Source: Halorussus litoreus | Lineage (GTDB): Archaea > Halobacteriota > Halobacteria > Halobacteriales > Haladaptataceae | Direction of reading: 5' to 3' | Assembly: GCF_003382685.1 (NCBI RefSeq) | Contig: NZ_KZ859504.1 | Coordinates: forward strand, 95,786-159,785 | DNA length: 64,000 nt | Shown: piece by piece, positions 36,671-46,192 of the stretch | Numbering within the stretch: the stretch's first letter is position 1 | Layout of the letters: each line of letters starts with the position of its first letter | Position numbers and translations under genes: made by a program | The notes under the pieces: model-generated | Seen by the model: only the letters and a program-made list of their open reading frames with translations | Databases searched by the model: none | What the model was told of the DNA's origin: nothing

Positions 36671-37849
36671 ATGGAACGACGCACCTTCCTGAAACACGGC
36701 ACGGCGGCGACGCTCGTCGGACTCGCCGGCTGTACCGGCGGCGACGAACAGGGGACGACGACCGGGAGCGACACCACGACGGCGGACGAAACCACGACAG
36801 AGGGGAGCGAAACGACCACGGAAGCGACCGACGAGACGACGACCGACGAGACGACGACCGAGCAGGACCTCAGCGGAACTCTGACGGTCGCGACGTACAG
36901 CTCGTTCGTGGACGCGCCGAGCTCCTCGCCCGGCCCGTGGCTCAAGGAGGCGTTCGAGGAGCGTCACCCCGACGTGACCGTCGAGTGGGCGACGCCCGAC
37001 AACGAGATGAACTACTACCTCCAGCGCGCCCAGCAGGGCGTGGACATCGAGGCCGACATGTTCGTCGGCGTGAACGTCGACCACCTCATCCGCATCGACG
37101 ACGAGCTGGGCGACCGCCAGCTGTTCGAGCCGGGCGCGTCGCCGCTCGACAACTACGGCCACGTCAAGGAAGATCTGAAGTTCGACCCCCAGCAGCGCGC
37201 GATCCCGTACGACACGGGGTACATCAGCCTCGTCTACGACGGCAACGAGGCCGACGACCCCGAGACGTTCGACGCGCTGACGACCGACGAGTACGCGGGC
37301 GACCTCATCGTCCAGAACGCTCGGACCGCCGCGACCGGCCGGGCGTTCCTGCTGTGGACCATCCACAACCAGGGCGAAGAGAACTATCTCGACTACTGGG
37401 AGCAGCTCGTCGACAACGACGTCACGATACTCGGCTCGTGGGACGACGCCTACACCGCGTGGGAGAACGGCGAGGCCCCGATGGTCGTGTCGTACTCGAC
37501 CGACCAGGTGTACGCCAACCGCTACGACCAGGACCTGAGCAAGCATCAGGTCGGCTTCCTCGACGGCGAGGGGTACGCCAACCCCGAGGGGATGGCGAAG
37601 TTCGCGGACAGCGACAACGACGACCTCGTGGCGGCGTTCATGGACTTCGTGCTCTCGGCGGAGGCGCAGGGCGAGATCGCAGTGCGGAACGTCCAATTCC
37701 CCGCGACCGACTGGGCCGACCTGCCCGCGGAGTTCGAGGAGTACGCCCAGGTCCCCGACCAGCCCGTGACGTTCACGTACGAAGAGTTGAAGGGCAACGT
37801 GGACGAGTGGGTCGACCAGTGGGCGCGACAGATAGTCGGCGGCAGCTAA
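36671..37849 (+). CDS. Thiamine-type ABC transporter substrate-binding lipoprotein
   Basis: A 392-residue exported receptor. The N-terminus MERRTFLKHG is a Tat signal with RR, and LAGCTGG is a lipobox, so it is anchored outside the membrane. A Thr-rich linker (~30-70) with repeated TTDETTTE-like units follows. The mature domain starts with LTVATYSSF and has the family features of the thiamine/putrescine-type binding proteins (PYDTGYISLVYD, WDDAYTAWENGEAPMVVSYSTD). Next come the permease (8 bp) and the ATPase, so it is a complete ThiBPQ-like importer operon. Thiamine as ligand is inferred from likeness to TbpA. Confidence 0.86.
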   Translation: MERRTFLKHGTAATLVGLAGCTGGDEQGTTTGSDTTTADETTTEGSETTTEATDETTTDETTTEQDLSGTLTVATYSSFVDAPSSSPGPWLKEAFEERHPDVTVEWATPDNEMNYYLQRAQQGVDIEADMFVGVNVDHLIRIDDELGDRQLFEPGASPLDNYGHVKEDLKFDPQQRAIPYDTGYISLVYDGNEADDPETFDALTTDEYAGDLIVQNARTAATGRAFLLWTIHNQGEENYLDYWEQLVDNDVTILGSWDDAYTAWENGEAPMVVSYSTDQVYANRYDQDLSKHQVGFLDGEGYANPEGMAKFADSDNDDLVAAFMDFVLSAEAQGEIAVRNVQFPATDWADLPAEFEEYAQVPDQPVTFTYEELKGNVDEWVDQWARQIVGGS

Positions 37850-37856
37850 CCGACGC

Positions 37857-39641
37857 GTGACCCGAGGCGAGGGGCTCGCTCGGTGGTTCGAACGCCGGGC
37901 CATCGCGGTCCTCGGAGTCGCGACTGCGCTCGTCCTCGCGGTCCTGTTCTACTACCCGGTGCTGACGGTGTTCGCCGACGCAGTGCGACTCGGCGGCGCG
38001 TGGAACTTCGAGGTCGCCCGCGAGGTGCTGACCGACCCGTTCTACTTCGGCGTGTTCGCGCCGCTGTTCGACGGCGATCTGACCGCCGTCTCCGAAATCG
38101 CGGCCGACCAGCCGCTCGGGCTCGTCGGCTTCACGGCGTATCAGGCGCTGCTCTCGACTATCGCCAGCGTCGCGCTCGGGCTCCCCGGCGCGTACGTCCT
38201 CGCTCGCTACGAGTTCCCGGGTCGGCGGACGATCCGCTCGCTGACCATCCTGCCGTTCGTCCTGCCCTCCATCATGGTCGCCATCGGCTTCTACGCCTTC
38301 TTCGGCGCGAACGGCCCGGTGAACGACCTGCTCGCCGCGCTCGGCGTGGGCCGGCTCTCCATGCTCGGCACGCTCGAAGCCATCGTGGTCGCCCACGCGT
38401 TCTACAACGCGCCGCTGGTCACGCGGGTCACGACCGCGGCGTGGGAGAGCGTCGACGCCCGGATGGTCGAGACCGCGCGCTCGCTCGGCGCGAACCCGTG
38501 GCGGGCGTTCCGCGACGTGCTGGTGCCACAGCTCCTCCCGGCGGTCCTGACGGGCGCGCTGCTCACCTTCGTCTTCACGTTCATGTCGTTCCCCATCGTG
38601 CTCGCGCTCGGGGGATTCCAGCTCGCAACGGTCGAGGTGTGGGTGTTCTCGCTGGTCCAGCAGCTCGACTACGCCGAGGCCGCCACCCTCGCGGTGGTCG
38701 AGACGGTGGTCTCGCTCGCGCTGACCTACGCCTACCTCACGTACGAGTCCCGCCAGTCGGCCAACAGCCGCGCCGCGAACCCGCCGCCGCGAAAGCGGTT
38801 CTTCCCGTCAGTCTCCGCCGACGCCGGTTCCCTGATCGCCGGGCTCGAACGCGCCGCCATCCTCGCCTACGCGACGGTGGCCGCCGTGGTGTTCGTCGGC
38901 CCCATCGCCAGCATGGTGGTCGAGAGCGTGACCGGTCCCAACGGACTCACTCTCCAGTACTACCGATTCCTCGTCCAGCGGCAGGTCGAGGGTGCCTCCT
39001 TCCAGACCCTGCCCGGCGTCGCGGTCCGCAACTCGCTGCTGTTCGGCGCGGCCACCCTGCTCGTCGCGCTCCCGATGGGCGTCACCGTCTCGGTGCTCAC
39101 CGCGCGGGGCGGCCGCTGGGAGCGCCTCGCCGACACCGCCGCGATGGCACCGCTCGCGGTGAGCGGCGTGGTCGTCGGCCTCGGGATGTTGCGGGGGCTG
39201 GTGTTCGGCGTGGAGCTGTTCGGTCACCGCGTGCAGGTCGACGGCCCGGTCGCCATCGTGGCCGCCCACGCGGTCGCGGCCTACCCGTTCGTGGTCCGGA
39301 ACGTCTCGCCGCTGCTCGGCGGCGTGGACCGCTCGGTCGTCGAGTCGGCGCGCGCGCTCGGCGCGACCCGGGTCCGCGCGCTGCTCGACGTGGAACTCCC
39401 GCTGGTCGCCGCAGGGGTCGCCGCCGGGGCCGCGTTCGCGTTCGCCATCAGCATCGGCGAGTTCGATTCGACGGTGATTTTGGCCACCGGCAGCAGTAGC
39501 TACACGATGCCAGTCGCCGTCGAGCGCTACATCGGCAACCGCACCCTCGGCCCGGCCACCGCGATGGGGACGGTCCTGCTGGCGGTGACCAGCCTCAGCT
39601 TCGTGGTCATCGACCGACTCGGCGGGAGGTGGGAGGTGTGA
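37857..39641 (+). CDS. ABC transporter permease (ThiP-like, two fused domains)
   Basis: A 594-residue protein with GTG start. It is two fused inner-membrane permease halves, each with about six helices and an EAA loop: ARSLGANPWRAFRDVLVPQL (~190-215) and ARALGATRVRALLDVELPL (~495-515). This fused layout is typical for ThiP and iron(III) permeases. It lies 8 bp after the receptor gene and overlaps the ATPase gene through GTGA. It forms the membrane channel of the importer. Confidence 0.9.
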   Translation: MTRGEGLARWFERRAIAVLGVATALVLAVLFYYPVLTVFADAVRLGGAWNFEVAREVLTDPFYFGVFAPLFDGDLTAVSEIAADQPLGLVGFTAYQALLSTIASVALGLPGAYVLARYEFPGRRTIRSLTILPFVLPSIMVAIGFYAFFGANGPVNDLLAALGVGRLSMLGTLEAIVVAHAFYNAPLVTRVTTAAWESVDARMVETARSLGANPWRAFRDVLVPQLLPAVLTGALLTFVFTFMSFPIVLALGGFQLATVEVWVFSLVQQLDYAEAATLAVVETVVSLALTYAYLTYESRQSANSRAANPPPRKRFFPSVSADAGSLIAGLERAAILAYATVAAVVFVGPIASMVVESVTGPNGLTLQYYRFLVQRQVEGASFQTLPGVAVRNSLLFGAATLLVALPMGVTVSVLTARGGRWERLADTAAMAPLAVSGVVVGLGMLRGLVFGVELFGHRVQVDGPVAIVAAHAVAAYPFVVRNVSPLLGGVDRSVVESARALGATRVRALLDVELPLVAAGVAAGAAFAFAISIGEFDSTVILATGSSSYTMPVAVERYIGNRTLGPATAMGTVLLAVTSLSFVVIDRLGGRWEV

Positions 39642-40726
39642 CGGGGCTTCGACTGAAGGACGTTTCCAAGTCCTTCGGCGAGGTGACCGCGCTCCGTGGC
39701 GTGAGCCTCGACGTGGCGGACGGCGAGTTCTTCACGCTGGTCGGCCCGTCGGGCTGCGGCAAGACGACCACCCTGCGGGCAATCGCGGGCTTCGAGTCGC
39801 TGGACTCTGGCGAGGTGTGGTTCGGCGAGCGCGAGATGGCCGGCGTGGCCCCGGAGGACCGCGACGTGGGCGTCGTCTTTCAGAACTACGCGCTGTTCGC
39901 GCACATGACCGTGGGCGAGAACGTCGCCTACGGCCTCCGATTCCGCGACACGCCCGGCGGTCAGTCGAAAGACGCGCGCGTGGCCGAACTCCTCGATCTC
40001 GTGGACCTCGCGGGGTTCGAGGACCGTGACCCCGACGCGCTGTCGGGCGGCCAGCGCCAGCGGGTCGCACTGGCCCGCGCGCTCGCGCCCGGGCCGGACG
40101 TACTCCTGCTCGACGAGCCCATGAGTGCGCTGGACGCCCGACTCCGCAAGACGCTCCGGAAGCAGGTCAAGCGCATTCAGTCCGAGTTGGGAATCACGAC
40201 CGTCTACGTCACTCACGATCAGGAGGAGGCGCTCGCCGTCTCGGACCGCGTCGCGGTGATGAACGACGGCGGCGTCGAGCAGGTCGGCAGGCCCGAGGCC
40301 GTCTACCGCCGGCCCGAGACGCGCTTCGTCGCGGAGTTCCTCGGCGAGAACAACGTCTTCGCGGGCGAGGTAGCGGAGCGCGGCGGCGGCGCGGGACGGA
40401 CGGTCCGCGTCGGCGGACAGTCGTTCCGCGTCGCTGATTTCGACGCGGCTGACGCTGCTCGCGGGAGCCACGTCACCTTCTGCGTCCGCCCGGAGAAGCT
40501 GGTCGCTGGCGGCCGGGAGAACGCCGTCGAGGCCGCGGTCGAAGCGGTCGAGTTCCTCGGCGAGTCGTTTCGAGCGCATCTGGACTGGGAAGGCCGCGAG
40601 CTTGTCGTCCGCCTCTCCGAGCGCCCCGAGGACGACCGCCTCCGGGTCGGATTCGCTCCCGAGGACGCGCACGTGGTCTCGGTCGGTGACCGAGCGCGGG
40701 AGCCAGAAGCCGTCGAGGAGCCGTGA
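39638..40726 (+). CDS. ABC transporter ATP-binding protein (thiamine/Fe/polyamine type)
   Basis: A 362-residue ATPase: Walker A VGPSGCGKTTTL, Q-loop VVFQNYALF, signature LSGGQRQRVALARAL, Walker B VLLLDEPMSALD, and H-loop VYVTHDQEEAL, then a C-terminal TOBE-like regulatory domain (~250-350). I chose the GTG at 39638, which overlaps the permease stop as GTGA; a GTG three codons earlier also fits. It powers the importer encoded by the two genes before it. Confidence 0.9.
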   Translation: MTGLRLKDVSKSFGEVTALRGVSLDVADGEFFTLVGPSGCGKTTTLRAIAGFESLDSGEVWFGEREMAGVAPEDRDVGVVFQNYALFAHMTVGENVAYGLRFRDTPGGQSKDARVAELLDLVDLAGFEDRDPDALSGGQRQRVALARALAPGPDVLLLDEPMSALDARLRKTLRKQVKRIQSELGITTVYVTHDQEEALAVSDRVAVMNDGGVEQVGRPEAVYRRPETRFVAEFLGENNVFAGEVAERGGGAGRTVRVGGQSFRVADFDAADAARGSHVTFCVRPEKLVAGGRENAVEAAVEAVEFLGESFRAHLDWEGRELVVRLSERPEDDRLRVGFAPEDAHVVSVGDRAREPEAVEEP

Positions 40727-40733
40727 GACGTTC

Positions 40734-40946
40734 CTACTCGCTCGGGAAGCAGTTCTTGCAGTCGTCGTAGAGGACGGTCTGCCGATTCGAGAGTTTGCGC
40801 CACCCGGCGTCCTCGCGCTGGAGGAAGGCGCGGCACGCGGGCTCCTCGCCCGTCTCGTCCGGCCGGTGGCGCTTCTTCGTCGTCGGCGTCGGGCTGACGA
40901 GGTAGTACTCCTCGCCGTTCTCGGATGCGATGCGTTTCGTGCTCAT
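40734..40946 (-). CDS. Small haloarchaeal protein of unknown function
   Basis: A 70-residue hydrophilic protein with EEYYLVSPTPTTKKRHR and, near the end, VLYDDCKNCFPSE with a CxxC pair that could bind zinc. It is convergent with the transporter operon. It is preceded, 22 bp upstream, by another microprotein gene on the same strand, so the two form a small operon. Function unknown. Confidence 0.55.
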   Translation of the reverse strand: MSTKRIASENGEEYYLVSPTPTTKKRHRPDETGEEPACRAFLQREDAGWRKLSNRQTVLYDDCKNCFPSE

Positions 40947-40968
40947 CGCTGGCCCTCCAGTTCGACGG

Positions 40969-41139
40969 TCATCGCTGGTTCTCCGGCTCGACGGCGCTCG
41001 ACTGCGCGGCGAGGAGCCACGCCTGCGGTTCGTCGCGGTCGTAGAGGATCAGCTGTGGCCGGCCGTCGCTGTCGGTGCGCTGGTACGTCTCGACCCGATT
41101 CCGGGCGTCGTCTGCGGTCGGGGTGGCTGGTGTGTTCAT
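40969..41139 (-). CDS. DUF7331-like microprotein
   Basis: A 56-residue protein read from ATG at 41139 to TGA. It begins MNTPATPTADDARNRVETYQ and contains LILYDRDEPQAWLLAAQS, the ...hhhYDxxxPxAWh... pattern I associate with haloarchaeal DUF7331 proteins. It lies just upstream of the 70-residue gene, 22 bp apart. Function unknown. Codon bias (GC-rich third positions) supports real coding. Confidence 0.6.
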   Translation of the reverse strand: MNTPATPTADDARNRVETYQRTDSDGRPQLILYDRDEPQAWLLAAQSSAVEPENQR

Positions 41140-41242
41140 GTCGGGTGCCTCCCGTGGGCGAGAGACGGTAGGCGTCTCGCGGAGTTAAACGCGAGCCAAG
41201 GGCGGGGCGAAAGTGAAAATGAAATCAGGGGCGGCGGGCCGT

Positions 41243-43609
41243 CTACTCCCGACCGCGCCAGAACCGCTCCAGCCCCAGCGAGAGCATGTCCGGGCTCACT
41301 GGCTGGAACTCCTCGCGCTCGGTCTCGGGGAAGTACTTGCGGACGCTGTCCCACGAGTTGCGGGCGTACCGCGAGTCGACCAGCACGCGCACGCCGACCT
41401 CCTCCGGCCCGCGGATGACCCGGCCGAGCGCCTGTCGTGCCTTCCTGACAGCGGGGACGGTGAGCGCGTACTGGAAGCCGTCGCCGAACGCGCGGTCGTA
41501 GGCGGTCCGGACCGCCTTCGTCCGCGGGCTGGCGGTGTTGATGATCGGGACGCCACACACCACCGCGGCGCTGAGCTTGTCGCCCTCGTAGTCGACGCCC
41601 TCCGTGAGGGTGCCCCGGAGGCTCGTGACGAGCACCTTCCCCTCGCCGCCGAAGAACTCGGCTTTCAGGTCCTCGGTCACGTCGTCGGCGCTGCTCTCGT
41701 CGAGCAGCACGGGCTTGTCGACTCGCGAGTCCTCGCGCAGGCTCCCGGCCGCCCACTCGGCCTCGGCGTAGTTTGGCATCCCCACGAGCACGTTCCCGGG
41801 CGTCTCCGAGGCCACGTCCGCGAGCGCGTCGCCGTGCATCCGGCGGGTCTGGGTGTCGTCTCCGGGGCTACCCCGGTTGTCGTAGGTGAACTTCGGCGCG
41901 TCGACCGCGAAGCTCTCGCGGTTGGCCTCGGGGAAGTTGAGGCCGTAGGTTCGCTCGACGACCGGGCGGCCCTTCTCCTCGTGGAGGTGTTCCAGCCCGG
42001 TCACCTCCTCGAACACGTCGATGGGTTCGAGGGTCGCGCTCATCAGTACGCCGCCGCCGAAGTCGTCGAGGCGCTCGCCGATGGCGTCGCTGGGCACGCA
42101 GTTCTGCATCGCGAGGCTGGCGTTGTACGCGCGCCGCCACGAGGAGTCGGGCTCGCGGTCGTTCCACGTGCGCTCGAGTTCGATCTCCCTGAAGTAGTGC
42201 TCGTGGTCGTTGCGGTACCACGCGCCGAGTACTCTCCCTGCGGCGGGGGCTGCCCGCTCTTTCTCCTCGTCCTCGGCCTCGTTCAGGATGCGCGCGACGA
42301 GCGAGCCCACCGCCTCGGCGCGGGCCCACACGCCGTCGTGGTAGTCCGCCTCCTCGGCCCACTCGCTGATCTCGTCGCGCTGGGGTTCGGTCGGCGGCCG
42401 GAGCGGGATCTCGTCGTCGGGTAGGTCGTGGAGGTTCGACTTCCAGCCGCGGTGCTCGCGTTCGAGGTGCGCGGTGACTCTGCGGTCCAGTTCCTCGCGC
42501 AGGTCTCGGACGAAGTCCCGGACCTCCTCGATCTCCGAGAGGCTCACGTCGCTGTCCGAGAGTTCCCCGCGGACGAGGTCGGCGTCCGTGGTGGTGTGGG
42601 TCCGGTCGTCCCGCGTCCCCCGGTCGTCGAACTTGACGGGCTGGATGACCCGCGTGAGTTCCGACTCGGCGTCCTGGAGCGTCTTGTCGCCCACCGCGTC
42701 GCTCACGAGGCCCCGCACGCGGGGTTCGAGCATGTGGGCCTCGTCGCAGACCACGAAGGTCGAGCGGTCGAGCAGCGCGCCGGTGAACCCGCCGGTCGTC
42801 ACGGGGTCGAACGCGTGGTAGTAATTTCCGACGACGACCTCGGCGTGGCCCAGCATCGCACCCATCATCGAGTGCGGGCAGGTGCCGTGCTGGACCGACA
42901 GCGCGACGAGTTCCTCGGGGTCGATGAGGCCCATGTCGTCGAAGTCGAACGGGACCGCCTCGACGGCCTCGCCGTCTTCCGGCATATCTTCGAGGAACTG
43001 GGCGTAGAACGGGCAGTACTCCACGTCGTCGTACTCGGGCATGTCGGGCGAGTACGGGGTCGGCTCGCCCGCGGTTTCGAGGTAGTTCGCAGCGCTGGCT
43101 CCCGCGCCCGAATCGGCGAGCCCGGTTTGCTGGCTCCGGGCGCGCGAGACGAGGTTCTGCGCGGTGGTCGAGCCGGCTTCCCCCGTGATGGCCCGGGTGT
43201 CCTCCCGCAGGGACTCGCAGCGCTCGTACACGTTGTCGTCGTTAATCGCGCCCGCGTTCTCGCGGTTGTACGGGCAGACGTCGGCCTTCCCGACCAGCGT
43301 GAGGCCGGTCACGGGGCTCCAGTCGTCGGGCAGGTTGGCGTTTATAGTCCGCAGGTCCGCCTCGAACTGCTTGAGCTGCTGCTTGACGCTGGTGAGGACG
43401 ACCACGCGCTCGAAGTGGCTGTCGGGGTCCCGGACGAGGTGGATGCCCGCGGTCAGCGCGAGCATGGTCTTGCCGGTCCCGCAGGCCCCCTCCACGACCG
43501 CGAACCCGCCGTCCTCGGCGGTGTCGATGGCGCTCTCGATGCCGTCGACCTGCTCGTCGTAGGGGTCGGCGTGGCCGAACACCTCGCGCCACGATTCGCG
43601 TTCCGTCAC
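41243..43609 (-). CDS. XPD/Rad3-family ATP-dependent DNA helicase
   Basis: A ~788-residue superfamily-2 helicase starting with GTG at VTERESWREVF; the longer frame upstream is antisense to the ATP-grasp gene. Walker A is GACGTGKTML (~40), DEAH box CDEAHML, and helicase motifs near the end: ALGRVIRGPEEVGV. Conserved cysteines in CPYNREN, YERCES, EYCPFYAQF and HGTCPHSM may hold the 4Fe-4S cluster of this family. Acts in nucleotide-excision repair or a related 5'-3' helicase role; haloarchaea carry several paralogues. It is divergent from the ATP-grasp gene with 220 bp between. Confidence 0.86.
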   Translation of the reverse strand: MTERESWREVFGHADPYDEQVDGIESAIDTAEDGGFAVVEGACGTGKTMLALTAGIHLVRDPDSHFERVVVLTSVKQQLKQFEADLRTINANLPDDWSPVTGLTLVGKADVCPYNRENAGAINDDNVYERCESLREDTRAITGEAGSTTAQNLVSRARSQQTGLADSGAGASAANYLETAGEPTPYSPDMPEYDDVEYCPFYAQFLEDMPEDGEAVEAVPFDFDDMGLIDPEELVALSVQHGTCPHSMMGAMLGHAEVVVGNYYHAFDPVTTGGFTGALLDRSTFVVCDEAHMLEPRVRGLVSDAVGDKTLQDAESELTRVIQPVKFDDRGTRDDRTHTTTDADLVRGELSDSDVSLSEIEEVRDFVRDLREELDRRVTAHLEREHRGWKSNLHDLPDDEIPLRPPTEPQRDEISEWAEEADYHDGVWARAEAVGSLVARILNEAEDEEKERAAPAAGRVLGAWYRNDHEHYFREIELERTWNDREPDSSWRRAYNASLAMQNCVPSDAIGERLDDFGGGVLMSATLEPIDVFEEVTGLEHLHEEKGRPVVERTYGLNFPEANRESFAVDAPKFTYDNRGSPGDDTQTRRMHGDALADVASETPGNVLVGMPNYAEAEWAAGSLREDSRVDKPVLLDESSADDVTEDLKAEFFGGEGKVLVTSLRGTLTEGVDYEGDKLSAAVVCGVPIINTASPRTKAVRTAYDRAFGDGFQYALTVPAVRKARQALGRVIRGPEEVGVRVLVDSRYARNSWDSVRKYFPETEREEFQPVSPDMLSLGLERFWRGRE

Positions 43610-43829
43610 TGGCCCGAACTTAGCCCGCCATCGGGTTTGAACGTTTGGAATCGCAACATTCGAAGGCGTCCTGCGGAATCGGAGGCCGTCCCGCGATTGG
43701 AGACGTGTCGGTACGGCCTGAATCCGGCTCCCGTAAACCGTCCCTATGCGACGGAACGAGCGCCCTATCGCTCTTCCACCTCGGGTTTGCCGGCCCATAC
43801 TAAAGCGAGTCGGGGGCGGACGCACCGAC

Positions 43830-45029
43830 ATGTCCACGGCCACAGAAGACACACCGTCCGTCGTGATCCCGACGGGCGTCGCGCCGTACAGCTACCCCTG
43901 TCTGCGGTCGCTGAGCCGGCGCGGCATCCACACCGTCGCGGCGTCCGAGCACGACCACGTCCCCGCGTTCGCCTCGCGGTTCTGCGACGAGACCGTCTCG
44001 CTCCCCGACCCCGAGGAGAACTTGCTGGCCTACAAGGACGCGCTCCTGCGGCTCGCCGAGCGCCGGGACGTCGGGACAGTGATCCCGATCCGGGAGTACG
44101 ACGCCTACGTGCTGTCGCGGTACCGCGAGGAGTTCGCCGACCGCCTCGCGGTCGAGGTGCCCGAGATCGACACGTTGGCGCGGGTCCACGACCGGGTGAA
44201 GCTGGCGGAAGCCGCCGAGGCGGCAGGCGTGCCGGTGCCCGAGACGCGAACGCTCGACGAAATCGCGGACTGGGACGGCGAGTACATCGTCAAGTCCCGA
44301 TACAACCTGCTGGCCGACGAGTACGTCGACACCCACTCGCCGAGTCAGGCCGAGGAGGTCAACGACGTGACCCACAACCGGCCGGGCGAGATCCCCGACC
44401 GCGACCAACTCGTCGCCGAGATGCGCCACGTCCCCATCGTCCAGGAGTTCGTGCCCTACGACGAGGAGTACATGTTCGCCGCGCTGTACGACCGCGGCGA
44501 GGCGGTCGCGACGTTCCAACACCACCAGATCCGCGGCAACTCCTACACCGGCGGGGGCGGCGTCTACCGCGAATCGATGTACGACCCGGAGCTCGAACGG
44601 GTCGCCACCGACCTGCTCGACGAACTCGACTGGCACGGGCTGGCCTGCATCGAGTACATGGAGCACGCCGACACCGGCGAGTACGTCCTGACCGAGATCA
44701 ACCCCCGGATGTGGCAGTCCCTGCCCTCGACGGTGTGGGCGGGCGCGGACTTCCCCCACTACTACTGGCTCCAGTCGCAGGGTCGGACCGACGAGATCGA
44801 CCCCGACTTCGACCTCGGCGTCGGGAGCCACCTGCTGTACGGCGAACTCGGCTACCTCGCGAGCGTGCTCAGCGACGAGTCGCCGTTCGTCGAGCGCCCG
44901 AGCCTCGCCTGGACCGCGTTGGAGATCTGCGAGTCGGTGTGTCGACAGCCACGGTTCGACTTCCTCCGGCTCGACGACCCGCGGCCGTTCGTCCACGGCG
45001 TGCTCCGGACGCTCCCCATCGGTCGCTGA
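43830..45029 (+). CDS. ATP-grasp carboxylate-amine ligase-like protein
   Basis: A 399-residue protein. The N-terminal domain (~10-110) looks like a pre-ATP-grasp Rossmann domain (VVIPTGVAPYSYPCLRSL). The ATP-grasp part has EYIVKSRYN (nucleotide-binding Lys), VQEFVPYDEEYMFAAL, and the metal-binding LTEINPRMWQSL. Similar haloarchaeal genes are called carboxylate-amine ligases; the substrate is unknown. It starts at MSTATEDTPS, 13 bp after an in-frame longer reading without support. Confidence 0.82.
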   Translation: MSTATEDTPSVVIPTGVAPYSYPCLRSLSRRGIHTVAASEHDHVPAFASRFCDETVSLPDPEENLLAYKDALLRLAERRDVGTVIPIREYDAYVLSRYREEFADRLAVEVPEIDTLARVHDRVKLAEAAEAAGVPVPETRTLDEIADWDGEYIVKSRYNLLADEYVDTHSPSQAEEVNDVTHNRPGEIPDRDQLVAEMRHVPIVQEFVPYDEEYMFAALYDRGEAVATFQHHQIRGNSYTGGGGVYRESMYDPELERVATDLLDELDWHGLACIEYMEHADTGEYVLTEINPRMWQSLPSTVWAGADFPHYYWLQSQGRTDEIDPDFDLGVGSHLLYGELGYLASVLSDESPFVERPSLAWTALEICESVCRQPRFDFLRLDDPRPFVHGVLRTLPIGR

Positions 45030-45057
45030 GCTGCGGTTTTCGCGACGACTGATTAGC

Positions 45058-45669
45058 TTACGGAAGCAGATCGTCCGAGAGGTATTCTGAGCAGTCGACG
45101 GGTATCGCTTCCCACGCCGCCTGAACAGCTTGGTGCCCAGTCCAGCCTTCGCCATGGAGTAGGTCGCCGCAAGCCCGACAGAACTCCGCGACAGTACACT
45201 CTCCTTCATCCAGTAGCAGATACAGCAAAAACGTGGGGGCGACGGCCTTCCCGGGTGTACCGTCTGCCCTGTCGAACACTCGATTGATGGAACGACGGCC
45301 GTGTTTGTCCATCAGAATCGCGAACCGGTACAGTTCGGTGTCCTGTTCGATCTCGGTCCGAACCGACTTCTCGCCAGCGTCCTCCCCGTGTGGTCGAGGA
45401 ACGCAGGGAACCGTCGTGAACGATTCGTTCTCGTCATCTTCGAACGGTTCGAGTGCGATTTTGCTCCCATGTTGAAGCCATCTCTCCCTCGTCCCATCTG
45501 GCGCGTACTCCGAGTTCTCTCGAATGTGTCGTTCGAGTTCGTGATAACAGACGTTGGTCGTCGTCAACTGTAGCTTATCAGTAATTCGAGGCCAGAGTTC
45601 GGTGTTCGCGACGCTGATCAACGCGTCTGTGTCGACGATAACCGGGTGACGTACGTCGTCGTCCACCAT
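45058..45669 (-). CDS. PIN-like nuclease, probable toxin
   Basis: A 203-residue protein. Its N-terminus VIVDTDALISVANTELW is a PIN-domain beginning with the first metal-binding Asp, but later canonical PIN acidic residues are not obvious. It lies 2 bp after a small protein gene of antitoxin size on the same strand, in DNA less GC-rich than its neighbours. A type II toxin-antitoxin pair acquired by transfer is the best reading; ribonuclease activity is inferred. Confidence 0.6.
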   Translation of the reverse strand: MVDDDVRHPVIVDTDALISVANTELWPRITDKLQLTTTNVCYHELERHIRENSEYAPDGTRERWLQHGSKIALEPFEDDENESFTTVPCVPRPHGEDAGEKSVRTEIEQDTELYRFAILMDKHGRRSINRVFDRADGTPGKAVAPTFLLYLLLDEGECTVAEFCRACGDLLHGEGWTGHQAVQAAWEAIPVDCSEYLSDDLLP

Positions 45670-45671
45670 CT

Positions 45672-45980
45672 CTACTGCTGGAAGACCCCGCTCCTATCGA
45701 GTTCCGCAGCCTCTTCGAAGGCCTCCCGCTCGCGGGCGATCTCCTCCAAGGCATCGCCGATCAGGATCTCCGCGACCTCTTCGGAGAGCTCTCCCTGCTC
45801 GTACTGCCGGTGTAGGGTGATCTTTTCTTCCTCCGAGAGGGTTTCTCTGAGCTTCTCCTGTAGGCCTCGCCGGGCGAGTTCACTGGTGTTGATACCTCCG
45901 AGACGCAACTGATCGACGACCTGTGTCGCCTCCTTTTCGACCTTCCCCCGGAACTGGATCTTGTCGTTGTTGGTCGTCAT
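45672..45980 (-). CDS. Probable antitoxin partner of the PIN-like gene
   Basis: A ~102-residue highly charged protein starting at MTTNNDKIQFRG (an upstream start adds ten residues). KIQFRGKVEKEATQVVDQLRLGGINTSELARRGL resembles a ribbon-helix-helix segment with a DNA-binding strand; the rest is a long acidic helix that could wrap a partner. It is first in the two-gene operon. Antitoxin and autorepressor roles are inferred from gene order and size. Confidence 0.6.
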   Translation of the reverse strand: MTTNNDKIQFRGKVEKEATQVVDQLRLGGINTSELARRGLQEKLRETLSEEEKITLHRQYEQGELSEEVAEILIGDALEEIAREREAFEEAAELDRSGVFQQ

Positions 45981-46115
45981 CTTGTTGCCAGATTCGTTCT
46001 CTACGACCATAGATGTTGTGACGAGCCATCCGTGTCATCACAACTTTCGAATCGGAGATACAACACTTGAATCCGAGACACCAACCATCGAATCGCCGAC
46101 TCGTCTGATAATTCC

Positions 46116-46163
46116 TGCGCGGGTGAGTTGGCGCGCAGTTCTGCGCGCCAACTCACCCGCGCA
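46116..46163. repeat. 23-bp perfect inverted repeat (hairpin)
   Basis: The arms 46116-46138 and 46141-46163 are perfect complements with a 2-base loop (TT), GC-rich at the ends and symmetric. It lies 30 bp after the aldolase gene stop and 136 bp before the toxin-antitoxin operon, so it could act as a bidirectional terminator, although no T-run follows on either strand. A mobile palindromic repeat is the alternative. Confidence 0.75.
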
Positions 46164-46192
46164 CGTAGCTCGAAAAAACGTCAGCGACCGCG

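Noticed and set aside
37880..37890. GGTTCGAAC resembling a tRNA T-loop
   Set aside because: Lies inside the permease reading frame with no acceptor or anticodon arms around it.
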